DNA of 64,000 bases from Sporosarcina sp. BP05 (GCF_014282005.1 NZ_JACFTD010000006.1:1-64000), one strand, 5' to 3'; shown: positions 26,311 through 35,745, numbered from the stretch's first letter. The notes: generated by a model not told the origin, from the sequence alone. Numbers and translations: made by a program.

Positions 26311-27717
26311 TTACGCTTCCTTCGAGCTTTGGTTCGGCTTCGAATCCCTAATTGTAAATGATAACAAAAGTCCGAAGACTGCAATGTATCCTGCCATATG
26401 GAAGGCTACATTGACCCCGTGGATGGCACCAGCAACCGAGTCGTCACCCACCGCCGCTGTTACCGTGATAGCGACCAGAACCGCAGTCCCTACTGCACCA
26501 GAAATCTGACGGAACGTATTGTTCATGGCAGTTCCGTGAGCTATTAGATGATTTGGCAACTGATTCAACGCAAGCGTTGTAGACGGCATCATGACCATAG
26601 CAATGCCGAGCATCCGAACCGCATTCAAGACTGCTAAATACGTGAAACTTGTTTCTTCGGATAGGTTTGCAAACATGAACGTTGTCACTGTTAGGATGAA
26701 AAATCCACCTCGCAACAGCCATTTTGCTCCAAATTTATCGAACAGTGTTCCTGTCACTGGGTTCATAATGCCCATCACGATGGCCCCTGGCAAGAGCATC
26801 AGGCCAGAATGAAAGGCGTTGAATCCAAGCAGGTTCTGCATGAAGATTGGTAAAATTACGGTTGTTGCAATCATGGAGGCGAATACAATCATGCCAAGTC
26901 CAGTGGCCAACGTGAACACCAAATAGTTAAACACCCGAAATTCGAGGATGGGCTCTTCCAGTTTCAATTGTCGTTGAATGAATAAATAGAGTGAAATAGC
27001 TCCGACTACAAATGCTATGCCAACATTCACATGAAGCCACCCCGTGTTACCGGCAATACTAAAACCGTAAAGGAGTCCGCCAAAACCAAGTGTCGAGAGG
27101 ACAATGGACCAGTAATCCATCTTTGGATTGGTTAGTTCCGTGACGTTTTTCAGCAAAAAGAAGGCCGCAATGATAATTATAATAGCAATCGGTAGGACAA
27201 CATAAAAGACGCTTTTCCATGCGAAGTGATCCACAAGATATCCTGAAAGGCTCGGTCCAATTGCCGGACCAAATGCAATGACAAGACCATACATACCCAT
27301 CGCTTTTCCTCGTTGTTCAACAGGGAAGAGAAGGAACATAATCGTTTGCAAGAGTGGCATCATAATCCCCGCACCTGCTCCTTGAAAAACCCGTCCTAGT
27401 AACAAGAAGGCAAAGTTAGGAGAAACGGCAGCGATGAATGTGCCAAAGGCGAATATGCTCATCGCTGTAATGAATAATTTCCGTGTTGTAAATTTTCCGA
27501 TTAAAAATGCTGTGATTGGAATCATGATTCCGTTGACGAGCATGAAAATCGACTGCAGCCACTGAACTGTACTTTCTGTAACTTGAAGATCTTTCATGAT
27601 TGGTGGCAAGGCTGTTGCAAGAAGAGTTTGATTTAAAATTGTAATAAATGCACCGGATAATAAAACGGCCATAAGTGGTATATTCTTTTTGAGTTCAAAC
27701 GTTTGCGTGTTTTCCAT
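26311..27717 (-). CDS. DHA2-family MFS multidrug efflux transporter
   Basis: This 468-residue membrane protein has 14 likely transmembrane segments, the drug:H+ antiporter-2 type (EmrB/LmrB/QacA relatives). It carries LNQTLLATALPPIMKDL in the first segment, the motif-A-like loop FLIGKFTTRKLF, and the antiporter motif-C region GLVIAFGPAIGPSLSGYLVD. It would export toxic compounds using the proton gradient. A GAGGCGAT site precedes the ATG. No TetR or MarR regulator lies beside it. Confidence 0.87.
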   Translation of the reverse strand: MENTQTFELKKNIPLMAVLLSGAFITILNQTLLATALPPIMKDLQVTESTVQWLQSIFMLVNGIMIPITAFLIGKFTTRKLFITAMSIFAFGTFIAAVSPNFAFLLLGRVFQGAGAGIMMPLLQTIMFLLFPVEQRGKAMGMYGLVIAFGPAIGPSLSGYLVDHFAWKSVFYVVLPIAIIIIIAAFFLLKNVTELTNPKMDYWSIVLSTLGFGGLLYGFSIAGNTGWLHVNVGIAFVVGAISLYLFIQRQLKLEEPILEFRVFNYLVFTLATGLGMIVFASMIATTVILPIFMQNLLGFNAFHSGLMLLPGAIVMGIMNPVTGTLFDKFGAKWLLRGGFFILTVTTFMFANLSEETSFTYLAVLNAVRMLGIAMVMMPSTTLALNQLPNHLIAHGTAMNNTFRQISGAVGTAVLVAITVTAAVGDDSVAGAIHGVNVAFHMAGYIAVFGLLLSFTIRDSKPNQSSKEA

Positions 27718-28532
27718 TGTCTGTTAATCGCCTCATTTTAGTTACTTTCTCCCCGAACAATTTAACGTTTAATGCGAACCAGACACTTCTCACATGTAAG
27801 TGGTTATTTTACTAGACCTCAAGTTTATTGTCTAAATAAGTGTAGGTTATTCAAAATGGATACTAGATGCGGTATTGATTGGGATTGCAGTTCGCATAAC
27901 GAAACAATTTGATGAAATGTCATAAGTCTATCATGCACTAGTACAACAAAATTGATACCCGAAGTCTGGAACGTGTATACGGTCGAAGGAATTAAAGTTG
28001 CTAAGTCGTTAAGTGAGGAATTAGAATACGCAGATAAATATTCTACCAGTAACCTTCCTTGTCATTTAGAATACTTAACTAATACGTTAACGCCCACCCG
28101 TTTGACAGGTGGGCGTTATTTTACGCTTATATATTTTTTTTGTGAATAGCTTTTAAGCGGAAAGTTTAGTGTCATCTACTTATTCAAATTACATCAATAC
28201 TCTATTATCGAATGAACAAATTTAAGGATGAAATCCAAGTAGGTGTTATATTTTAGCGAATAATGGTCAATAGTTATAAAAGGCAGATACTGTCAAGTAG
28301 ATCCAGTTTTATTGATTTTAGCAATTGCTTAGGTCTTCCTTAGAATGAAATACTTTCTATTCAATCCATTCTCCGAGGTCTTGTTCAAGAGAAAGACGAT
28401 AAAGAATTTCAATTTGTCCTTATGGAGGGTGATTACTAAAATGATAGGGGTTTTAATGTTAATAGTCCTAGAATATCGTATTTAAAATGATGTCAATGTG
28501 GAATTTAAACAGTATTTTGAGGAGGATAATAA
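27718..28532. other. 815-bp region with no convincing gene
   Basis: The region holds the upstream zone of the leftward MFS gene, a terminator at 28088-28122 and AT-rich sequence. An open frame across 27952-28149 lacks a ribosome binding site and runs through that terminator, so I do not call it a gene. The 5' part of that frame (27952-28087) may be the tail of a lost gene that the terminator once served. Confidence 0.5.
28088..28122 (+). terminator. orphan rho-independent terminator
   Basis: TAACGCCCACC and GGTGGGCGTTA form an 11-bp stem with a 9-nt loop and run into TTTTA. No intact gene lies upstream on this strand. Confidence 0.75.
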
Positions 28533-29336
28533 ATGACAGATAAATACTCAGATGATGACAAACAAACGAAGGATGATAAAACATATGACCCTAGCCGCCG
28601 AAGGTTTTTAAAAAACACAGGAATGGTAGCTGGCGGAGTTGTAGGAGGTTCGTTTCTTGGAGGATTACTGACCAACAAATTCGTGCAAAAAAATGAAACA
28701 GCTACAAAGTCTGGTATGGAACATGCTACCGACTTTCAAGAAGCCTTACAATTTTTTACCCGTAGGGAAGACTTTGCGGTACTTCAAGCTGCAACTGAGC
28801 AAATTTTTCCAAAAGATGAGAATGGGCCGGGTGCAATTGAATTAGGGGTGCCCTATTATATTGACAAGCAGTTAGCCGGTCAATGGGGAGTAAATGCCAG
28901 AGACTATCGACAAGGGCCATTCGTTCCTAAGACTAAACCAAGCGAAAGAGCTGAGGAAAAGCGAGGTGAACAATCGATTTTGGATCGAGGAAGTATTTTT
29001 TTACTTGGCCTAAGAGTAATGAATCAAGAAAGTGGTAAACGATTTAATACTAGTTTCGATAAAGCCACGGAAGCGCAGCAAGGTGAAATTTTGCAGGATT
29101 TACAAGATGGAAAAATTAAAATGAATGGTTTATTATCATCCGAATTCTTCTTCTTGCTTCATAGATCCACACTAGAAGGTGCGTACTGTGATCCACTATA
29201 TGGTGGTAATAAAAATATGGATGGTTGGAGAATGAAGGAGTTTCCTGGAGCACAAGCATCATATATGGGGGTTATTGATAGTGAAGACTTTGTAAAAATG
29301 GATCCAGTTAGTTTGGAAAATTATCAGGGACACTAA
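28533..29336 (+). CDS. gluconate 2-dehydrogenase subunit 3-like protein with Tat signal
   Basis: This 267-residue protein carries a twin-arginine signal (SRRRFLKNTGMVAGG, about 25-40), so it is folded before export, probably together with the GMC subunit encoded 27 bp downstream. The rest matches the small-subunit family that helps mature and anchor membrane-bound sugar or alcohol dehydrogenases (FFTRREDFAVLQAATEQIFP, LHRSTLEGAYCDPLYGGNKN). GAGGAGG precedes the ATG. No cytochrome c subunit follows, so the electron acceptor is unclear. Confidence 0.82.
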   Translation: MTDKYSDDDKQTKDDKTYDPSRRRFLKNTGMVAGGVVGGSFLGGLLTNKFVQKNETATKSGMEHATDFQEALQFFTRREDFAVLQAATEQIFPKDENGPGAIELGVPYYIDKQLAGQWGVNARDYRQGPFVPKTKPSERAEEKRGEQSILDRGSIFLLGLRVMNQESGKRFNTSFDKATEAQQGEILQDLQDGKIKMNGLLSSEFFFLLHRSTLEGAYCDPLYGGNKNMDGWRMKEFPGAQASYMGVIDSEDFVKMDPVSLENYQGH

Positions 29337-29362
29337 TCATATATTCATTAGGAGGAAATGCA

Positions 29363-31117
29363 GTGGTCAAAAAACTCAATAAGGTTGACGCAGTCATCGT
29401 AGGATCAGGATGGGCCGGTGGTATTGTTGCGGCAGAACTAACTAAAGCGGGTCATAAAGTTGTCATACTTGAACGCGGTAAAGATAAGAAGCACGAAGAC
29501 TTTAATGGTACAAAGGACGAGGTACGTTACTCGCAACGTTATGATTTGATGCAAAACCTTCATAAAGAAACGATAACATCAAGAGGTGATCTATCCGAAA
29601 CAGCACTTCCAGTAAGAAACAATGTGAATGCAAGATTGGGTGAAAATACGGGTGGAGCTGGCGTTCACTGGAACGGATGGACCTTTCGCTGGCTACCTTA
29701 TGATTTTGAAATATACAGCAAAACAGTTGAACGTTATGGGAAGGGGAAAATTCCGAAGGATTCAACAATGCAAGACTGGGGGGTTACTTACGATGAAATG
29801 GAACCATATTTCGATAAATTTGAAAAAACTGCTGGAATTTCAGGAGAAGAAAACCCACTCGGACCACCACGCTCCGATAAATATCCTAATCCGCCACTAA
29901 AAACTACGCCAGCTATTAATTTATTTCAAAAAGCATCTACAGAACTGGGCTATCATCCTTATCGAATGCCGGGTGCTACCGTGTCACAAACTTATCAAAA
30001 TCCGGATGGAGAAACCATTAATGGATGTGTGTATTGTGCATTTTGTGAAGAATACGGTTGTAATTTCGGTGCGAAAGCTGACCCAATCGGAACGGTACTT
30101 GCAACTGCTAAGAAAACCGGGAACATGGAACTACGAAACGGGGCAAACGTAACGCGAGTCAGCCATAATGGGAAACGTGCGACTGGCGTGATTTATGTTG
30201 ATACGAGCACTGGACAAGAATACGAACAACCTGCAGATATTGTTGTACTTGCTGGATTTGTCTTTTCAAATACGAAATTACTTTTACTATCAAAAATCGG
30301 GACCCCATACAATCCACAAACGGGTAAAGGTATAATTGGTAAAAACTTTACAGGCCATTTCTCAAATCTATCTACCTATATTGGTGCTCGCGGTTTCTTT
30401 GAAGAGAAGAAATTTAACCTCTATATGGGAACTGGTTCACTTGGTTCCACCCTTGATGATTTTGCAGGGGATAATGAAGATCATACAAATCTCAATTACT
30501 TGCATGGTTTTGAGATCCACTATAGTCAGTTAGGAGCAAGACCAATCTCCAATAACCAAGTCCCAGTTGGAACGCCTACATGGGGGAAGGAATTTAAGAA
30601 AAACTCGTTGCATTACACGAATCGAAACTTGTTTATCACATCACAAACTGCATTTTTACCAAATAAGTACAGCTATTTGGATTTAGATCCAACATATAAA
30701 GATGCACTAGGCAATCCACTACTGCGTGTGACTGTTAAATATTTAGAGGATGATATTAATCGATCTAAAGCTGGTGTAGCCCGATGTGAAGAAATAATGA
30801 ACAAGATGGGTGCAGATATTGTTGATGTTGACAAGGTTGCAGATGATTTACAATTTGATCACAAATTTTATACCGATCACTTTATAGGTGGGGTTATTAT
30901 GGGCGCTAGTCCAGCAAATTCTGCAGTCAACACATATTCCCAAATGTGGGATATGGAAAATTTATTTGTGGTAGGGGGCTCGTCTTTTCCACACACTGGA
31001 AATTACAATCCTACTGGAACGATTGGGGCCTTTGCCTATCGTGCGGCTGAAGGAATGAATAAATACTTAAGTGAAGGCGGGTTACTAACACAACAGCTGC
31101 AAGAAAAAAATGCATGA
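29363..31117 (+). CDS. GMC-family FAD-dependent oxidoreductase
   Basis: This 584-residue flavoprotein resembles the large subunit of gluconate 2-dehydrogenase. The FAD-binding Rossmann motif is AVIVGSGWAGGIVAAELTKAG at the N-terminus, with ERGKDK at the end of strand 2. Further FAD contacts include NTGGAGVHWNGWT and a C-terminal HTGNYNPTGTIGAFAYRAAE. A cysteine group, NGCVYCAFCEEYGC (about 220), is present. It probably oxidises a sugar acid or alcohol at the outer membrane face after co-export with the Tat-signal partner. The start is a GTG behind AGGAGG. Confidence 0.85.
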   Translation: MVKKLNKVDAVIVGSGWAGGIVAAELTKAGHKVVILERGKDKKHEDFNGTKDEVRYSQRYDLMQNLHKETITSRGDLSETALPVRNNVNARLGENTGGAGVHWNGWTFRWLPYDFEIYSKTVERYGKGKIPKDSTMQDWGVTYDEMEPYFDKFEKTAGISGEENPLGPPRSDKYPNPPLKTTPAINLFQKASTELGYHPYRMPGATVSQTYQNPDGETINGCVYCAFCEEYGCNFGAKADPIGTVLATAKKTGNMELRNGANVTRVSHNGKRATGVIYVDTSTGQEYEQPADIVVLAGFVFSNTKLLLLSKIGTPYNPQTGKGIIGKNFTGHFSNLSTYIGARGFFEEKKFNLYMGTGSLGSTLDDFAGDNEDHTNLNYLHGFEIHYSQLGARPISNNQVPVGTPTWGKEFKKNSLHYTNRNLFITSQTAFLPNKYSYLDLDPTYKDALGNPLLRVTVKYLEDDINRSKAGVARCEEIMNKMGADIVDVDKVADDLQFDHKFYTDHFIGGVIMGASPANSAVNTYSQMWDMENLFVVGGSSFPHTGNYNPTGTIGAFAYRAAEGMNKYLSEGGLLTQQLQEKNA

Positions 31118-31193
31118 TAATAGAAGTGAATTACAGAATGAACTAGTATTAGTCAGGTATTTTGAACTTATAGCCTTTAGATTATATGCCACG

Positions 31194-31231
31194 CAAATAA
31201 AGAAGCCCGTATTTATGGGCTTCTTTATTTG
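31194..31231 (+). terminator. terminator of the oxidoreductase pair
   Basis: CAAATAAAGAAGCCC and GGGCTTCTTTATTTG form a perfect 15-bp stem with an 8-nt loop, so it can work in both directions. Confidence 0.85.
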
Positions 31232-31297
31232 TGTTCACTCACTATTAACGGACTTTACATATTTATTCACTATAGTGATCTTTTTACGTTATTAATT

Positions 31298-31455
31298 GTC
31301 AGGTACCACTCTGTGCGCGACACTATTCTGAAAATACACATCAATTGTATAATAATACAATGAAATCAACTATCCAAAAGAGTTTCTGACCCTATTTAAA
31401 TTTTTACTCGGGTGTGTGAATTATTCGTCATTGTGTATCACGCTGGTACTTCTTT
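31298..31455. repeat. dispersed intergenic repeat, copy B
   Basis: It starts GTCAGGTACCACTCTGTGCG, holds CACTATTCTGAAAATACA and ATTGTATAATAATAC, continues with GGGTGTGTGAATTATTCGTC and ends GCTGGTACTTC. The order of blocks matches copies C, D and E. Confidence 0.7.
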
Positions 31456-31476
31456 TAAACCTACGATGGTGCCTTT

Positions 31477-32400
31477 TCACTTACGATCATGAACTCTCAT
31501 AATAAGTTTTCCAAATGAAGTTGCAAAAGGAAGGATAATGAGTGAAGAAAGGACATTAAACAAAATACCGATATAAGCGAGTTGTGTGTCAGCTTCACTT
31601 GCAAGCTGTAATCCAATCGAAGTGAGCAAACCGATAAAGGGATAAAATACGATAACTCCGATGATATTCAACCATATATGGGCATAGGCAGACAATCTTG
31701 CTTCCCTGCCAGCACCAATAGAAGCCAAAAAAGCAGTGACACATGTACCGATATTGGAACCTAGCATAATAGCGATTCCAGTGTCCAAGTGTACAACGCC
31801 ATTTGTTAGGAATCCCATTACAATTCCTATAGTGGCTGTGCTTGATTGAATAATCGCCGTTATGAATGTACCGGTGAGAATACTATAAAGATAACTGTCA
31901 TCCAAAGATAATAGTGAATTACTAACAAATCCAATTGAGCTCAATGGACCTGCTAAGAGTTCAAAGCCACTCATGGAAGTAAAGACAGCGGCTATGCCGA
32001 GAAGTATTAGACCGATACTTCGTAACTTTCTTTTTCTAGTTAATAATAAAATAGCCCCACAAATGGCTAGAGGTACAAGGAATCGCTCTAGGTCAAAGGT
32101 GATGAGTACAGTTGTTAATGTCGTACCGATATTTGTTCCTAAAATAATTCCTATAGATTGAGGGAATGTGAGTAATCTAGCGGCAATGAGTCCAATCGTA
32201 ATGACCATGACTGCCGAACTACTTTGTAGAATACAAGTAATTCCAACCCCTGCTAGTAGACCTTTCCAGGGCGTATCCGTTAATTTAGTAAGCCATAATT
32301 TTAAGGAGTTTGCAGATAAATTGAAAAGCCCTAATCTTAGTAATGCCATGCCGTAAATAAATATTCCGATTAAGAATAAAAATAGAAATAATTGAGCCAA
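31477..32400 (-). CDS. Na+/phosphate symporter family protein (NptA/YqeW-like)
   Basis: This 307-residue membrane protein has the duplicated Na/Pi cotransporter signature: QSSSAVMVI and GTNIGTTLT in the first half, QSSTATIGIV and GSNIGTCVT in the second. About eight hydrophobic segments are visible. It lacks the C-terminal PhoU-like domain of larger relatives, which is normal for the short form. It likely takes up phosphate with sodium. The start is a TTG behind GGGGGTGG. Dispersed repeats lie on both sides. Confidence 0.85.
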   Translation of the reverse strand: MAQLFLFLFLIGIFIYGMALLRLGLFNLSANSLKLWLTKLTDTPWKGLLAGVGITCILQSSSAVMVITIGLIAARLLTFPQSIGIILGTNIGTTLTTVLITFDLERFLVPLAICGAILLLTRKRKLRSIGLILLGIAAVFTSMSGFELLAGPLSSIGFVSNSLLSLDDSYLYSILTGTFITAIIQSSTATIGIVMGFLTNGVVHLDTGIAIMLGSNIGTCVTAFLASIGAGREARLSAYAHIWLNIIGVIVFYPFIGLLTSIGLQLASEADTQLAYIGILFNVLSSLIILPFATSFGKLIMRVHDRK

Positions 32401-32552
32401 GCACCCACCCCCATATCTATGTCTATGGTTTAAAAGGTTCGGACATGCATTGTTTCCCCCGATTACCGGTTACACGTATTCTAAACTATAGTGTTACTCG
32501 CCTAAATAGTAAGATATGTCCTCTCTAATTTTAGGATAGAGACTAATTTTTA

Positions 32553-32706
32553 GTTACCTGTGCATGGCACTATTCAGTGAATACAATACAATTGTATAAT
32601 GATACGAAGAAAGTCCGTATTTATGCTTCATTATTCGGCTTTATGTATAATTAAATGGGTGTGTGAATTGTTTGTCTTTTGGTTTGACACAGGTACCTCC
32701 TCTAAA
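32553..32706. repeat. dispersed intergenic repeat, copy C
   Basis: It runs from TTACCTGTGCATGGCACTAT through CAGTGAATACAATACAATTG and GGGTGTGTGAATTGTTTGTC to TTGACACAGGTACCTCC. The two ends are short inverted repeats around GGTACCTGTG. The remaining sequence of the 420-bp gap shows no gene. Confidence 0.7.
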
Positions 32707-32819
32707 GCACACAATCACAAAGGTGCATCGGAATAAAGAAAAAATGTGCCTAAGTCCAATCCTTGTTCTCTTATTTTACATAACCTAAAGGTATCAGAGA
32801 GTTTAAGGATGTGGAAAAA

Positions 32820-33311
32820 ATGGGGAATTCGAATGAGGGACTATCATGTTTGGATGTAAAGCCTGGCTTTACATTAAGAACCCAATTTACCTTTATCGCC
32901 AATGACATAACTTTAAGTTGTATTCTAAGCGGCATTGCTGAAAACTCGGTTAATATTGCCGGGTTTTTCACAACTAGAAACGCCAATAACATTAATTTTG
33001 TTAGGCTTGTGGCGGGCTCATCTGAATCTGAAAGTATGGAAGATCTTCTTGTAGTAACAAAAACACTGAAATCCTTTCATGTTAAATTTGAAGAGGAGAA
33101 AGTACTTGCACTTGCTACTATTCCAGCGGGTATACCCGGGGGCTATAATAGGGTAATTGGTAGTTTGTGGTGTAAGATGAAGCTTGAATCATTTTATGTG
33201 GGGGAAGACAATATAATCTATTTAAACGTATCAAACATCAAAAAAGCGATAGAAATATTGTCACAAGAAAATGTTAAGCAATGTCCAAAGAATTGTTCAA
33301 AAAGATGTTAA
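32820..33311 (+). CDS. ACT-domain-like protein with Cys-rich tail
   Basis: This protein of about 163 residues shows two ACT-like beta-alpha-beta halves. LSGIAENSVNIAGFFTTRN and NINFVRLVAG fit the first, and EEEKVLALATIPAGIPGGYN with a final YLNVSNIKKAIEIL fits the second. ACT domains bind small ligands, often amino acids. It ends in CPKNCSKRC, a possible metal-binding tail unusual for the fold. I prefer the ATG at 32820 (AAGGAT 11 nt upstream) over the GTG at 32811. It stands alone before a strong terminator. The domain call rests on pattern only. Confidence 0.5.
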   Translation: MGNSNEGLSCLDVKPGFTLRTQFTFIANDITLSCILSGIAENSVNIAGFFTTRNANNINFVRLVAGSSESESMEDLLVVTKTLKSFHVKFEEEKVLALATIPAGIPGGYNRVIGSLWCKMKLESFYVGEDNIIYLNVSNIKKAIEILSQENVKQCPKNCSKRC

Positions 33312-33382
33312 ATTGACAACAAACACACATTTTTTCAAATAATAGTTTGTAGGCAAGCGTTAAATATAGCCCGCCTGTTCTG

Positions 33383-33428
33383 AAAAGCACCCACAATTAG
33401 TGAGCACAAACTAATTGTGGGTGCTTTT
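33383..33428 (+). terminator. terminator of the ACT-like gene
   Basis: AAAAGCACCCACAATTAG and CTAATTGTGGGTGCTTTT form a perfect 18-bp stem, bidirectional in character. Confidence 0.85.
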
Positions 33429-33516
33429 ATCTTAATAGATGAACAACTTCCGGATGGCTCCCGACCATGGAAGAAGCTTATCGGTTACCTGTTCATTGTT
33501 CACATCAATTGGATAG

Positions 33517-33846
33517 GAATGTGATCATGAGTTTAATTTTGGATTGGATACATTGGATAAGATATCCAACCAGTATAAAGGCACGAAATTGGCGGGAAAT
33601 GTTCACAAAGATAATGGCGAACGATTTTTGCCGGCGTATACGATTATCGAAAAAGAAGGTGTTAAAATTGCGATTATCGGTATGGTCACTCCACTAATCG
33701 TCGAGTTTGAAAAAGGTACTAATCATCTGGATGGATTGGTTGTTAAAAATCCAGTTGAAGAGACAAAAAAGATAGTTAAAGAGTTAGAAGGAAAAGTAGA
33801 TGTCATGATTGGCATCAGCTTGCTGCTTCAATTTCATGAAAGTTGA
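33517..33846 (+). pseudogene. fragment of a 5'-nucleotidase-type metallophosphoesterase
   Basis: The frame gives DHEFNFGLDTLDKISNQYKG, matching the GNHEFDxG metal-binding block of 5'-nucleotidase/cyclic phosphodiesterases, then LAGNVHKDNGERFLPAYTI and IAIIGMVTP. A stop lies just upstream of the first motif, and the frame ends in a 14-bp hairpin (33818-33856). The signal peptide, first metal site and nucleotide domain are missing, so this is a relic, probably of the same gene as the Excalibur fragment downstream. Confidence 0.75.
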
Positions 33847-33856
33847 AGCAGCAAGC
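33818..33856. repeat. 14-bp inverted repeat inside the phosphoesterase relic
   Basis: GCTTGCTGCTTCAA and TTGAAGCAGCAAGC are perfect inverted arms around an 11-nt loop, with no T tract. It sits exactly where the phosphoesterase homology breaks off, so it marks the deletion junction or a former insertion. Confidence 0.6.
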
Positions 33857-33870
33857 CCGAAAGTAGTGGC

Positions 33871-34041
33871 CTGAAAAATTGCACAGAGCTGAACAAAGTA
33901 TATAAAGGCGGCGTAGCAAGATCCGCATCTGTCAAAAACGTAGGCGGGAAAACGAAGTACAAACCATTTGTATCTCAGGCACTTTATGATGTGAATAAAA
34001 AGATGGACCGCGGTAAAGACTTAATTGCATGTGAACGATAA
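33871..34041 (+). pseudogene. Excalibur-domain C-terminal fragment
   Basis: The frame LKNCTELNKVYKGGVARS to KKMDRGKDLIACER has the two cysteines and the DxDxDGIACE-like calcium motif of Excalibur domains, which end many secreted Bacillales enzymes. It has no start codon or ribosome binding site. It is most simply the C-terminus of the secreted phosphoesterase whose middle was deleted. Confidence 0.7.
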
Positions 34042-34090
34042 AAAAAACAGCTCCCCCCAGATTTCGTATCTGGAGGGGAGCTGTTTTTTT
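34042..34090 (+). terminator. terminator after the Excalibur fragment
   Basis: ACAGCTCCCC and GGGGAGCTGT arms with inner CAGAT/ATCTG pairing are flanked by A and T runs on both sides, giving a bidirectional terminator. Confidence 0.85.
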
Positions 34091-34301
34091 AGGTTCTCAA
34101 ATTTCAAGTACTGGTACGACACGATTTGGAATTGTATCAGGACCTTTTTTGTCTAAGTAGTCTCTCGCACTGATACCTAGATTTAGCGCATTCACTACAA
34201 CCATATGAAGAAAATACAAAGGAAAAAACAGTTAATTATTTACGTAATATAGTGCTATAATTAGCTAGTTATTTTATTTGCTTTTCTTGGGAGATGTACA
34301 G

Positions 34302-35363
34302 ATGAATCATTTATTACCTTCTCAATCGTCCCGTTCCAAAAGGACGATTGTTTACATTTTGATATTTTTGTTGATTGCCATTGTGGGATTGGCCTATTTA
34401 AAATGGATTCCGTATTATAGCAAAAGCATCTTGGCCATTACTTCTCATTCAATCGGGGATTCCATTTTGGGGGATCCGTCTGAGGCAGGATCTGTCTCAT
34501 GGGAAGGCGCATGGTCCTATGCCTTGATTTATTTCAATTCAGTTTGGAAAGCGGCTGTTCTGGGTATTCTATTGGGCTCTTTAGTGCAGGTTTTATTGCC
34601 GGCACACTGGTTACTCAGAGTACTTGGAAAAACTTCTTTTGGCAGCACCGCAATTGGGGGCCTTTCCTCACTTCCAGGCATGATGTGTACCTGTTGTGCT
34701 GCACCAGTTGCTGTCGGATTCCGCAAGAAAAATGTCTCTGTAGGGGCTAGCCTTGCTTTTTGGCTCGGCAACCCGACCTTGAACCCTGCCACGCTAATTT
34801 TCATGACCTTTGTTTTGTCTTGGAAATTCACTTTACTCCGACTGGTGTTCGGTGTTATTTTGACTTTTGGCGTCAGCTATTTGGCCAATCGTTTTGTTCT
34901 TGCGGTAAAACAGGTGGATATCGATAAAATCATAGAAAAAGCGGAAGAGGTGGAAGCGGGCTCCTTCATTTCGAGATGGATGAAAAGCTTAGGGAAAATG
35001 ACTTTGTATATTCTTCCGGCCTATATCCTATCCGTTCTATTGATGGGGGCAATTCGTGTATGGTTATTCCCGCATGTGAGTGAAGCCTCTGCCAATACCA
35101 TTTTTACAATTATCATCTTTGCAATTGCAGGTATGTTATTTGTGATTCCGACAGCTGCGGAAATACCTATCATCCAAACGTTTATGTCATTTGGGCTCGG
35201 CGGTGGTCCAGCTGCAGCACTCTTAATTACATTACCTTCTATCAGTCTGCCATCCCTGTTGTTAGTTGCAAAATCGTTCCCTACAAGAGTCTTGTTTTTT
35301 GTAGCAGGATCCGTGGTATTGCTGGGAATACTGTGCGGTGTGATGGGGATGTATATTTTATAA
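34302..35363 (+). CDS. ArsP_1-type permease (UPF0718/PF03773-like)
   Basis: This 353-residue membrane protein has about eight hydrophobic segments in two halves. The family hallmark GMMCTCCAAPVAVG (about 125-140) is present with the conserved cysteines, followed by AFWLGNPTLNPATLIF; the second half has VIPTAAEIPIIQTFMSFGLG. Family members move organoarsenicals in some bacteria, but many have no known substrate, and no ars genes lie nearby. I take the ATG at 34302 because GGGAG lies just upstream; a TTG at 34278 is less likely. Confidence 0.8.
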   Translation: MNHLLPSQSSRSKRTIVYILIFLLIAIVGLAYLKWIPYYSKSILAITSHSIGDSILGDPSEAGSVSWEGAWSYALIYFNSVWKAAVLGILLGSLVQVLLPAHWLLRVLGKTSFGSTAIGGLSSLPGMMCTCCAAPVAVGFRKKNVSVGASLAFWLGNPTLNPATLIFMTFVLSWKFTLLRLVFGVILTFGVSYLANRFVLAVKQVDIDKIIEKAEEVEAGSFISRWMKSLGKMTLYILPAYILSVLLMGAIRVWLFPHVSEASANTIFTIIIFAIAGMLFVIPTAAEIPIIQTFMSFGLGGGPAAALLITLPSISLPSLLLVAKSFPTRVLFFVAGSVVLLGILCGVMGMYIL

Positions 35364-35378
35364 AGGATAGCTGATTGC

Positions 35379-35426
35379 AATGCCTGTACAAGAGAGGAAA
35401 TAGGACTCTTGCACAGGCATTTTTTA
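35379..35426 (+). terminator. terminator of the permease gene
   Basis: AATGCCTGT plus CAAGAG pairs with CTCTTG plus ACAGGCATT and runs into TTTTTT. Confidence 0.82.
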
Positions 35427-35486
35427 TCGAAATACAAGGCACAATGGCAAGCAATTCAACCAGTTAGCTAAACATATAAAATTCAG

Positions 35487-35632
35487 GTGCTGTTCACGGC
35501 ACTGATCAGTGAATACAATACAATTGTATAATAATACGAAGTTAATCAATTACTATGCGACCTATTCTTTATCTTTTGTATAATTACTTGAAAGTGTGAA
35601 TTTCTCGTCTTGGTGTCTGACAGGTACCTCTC
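35487..35632. repeat. dispersed intergenic repeat, copy D
   Basis: It starts GGTGCTGTTCACGGCACTGA, contains CAGTGAATACAATACAATTG and AGTGTGAATTTCTCGTC, and ends GTCTGACAGGTACCTCTC. It is the copy closest to C. Confidence 0.7.
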
Positions 35633-35692
35633 ACTGGCCTCTGAGCCTCTAGGCGCTGGAGTCTGGACGTGATTTTATAGTTTCCTAAGCTA

Positions 35693-35728
35693 CAAAAAAA
35701 ATATCCCAAGTAAAAGAACTCGGGATAT
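35693..35728 (-). terminator. terminator of the DoxX gene
   Basis: On the minus strand GATATCCCGAGT pairs with ACTTGGGATAT (one mismatch) and is followed by eight T. Confidence 0.75.
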
Positions 35729-35745
35729 CATCTAATTTATACAAT

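Noticed and set aside
27952..28149. 65-residue rightward frame
   Set aside because: It has no ribosome binding site and runs through a clear terminator hairpin; at most the first part is a gene relic.
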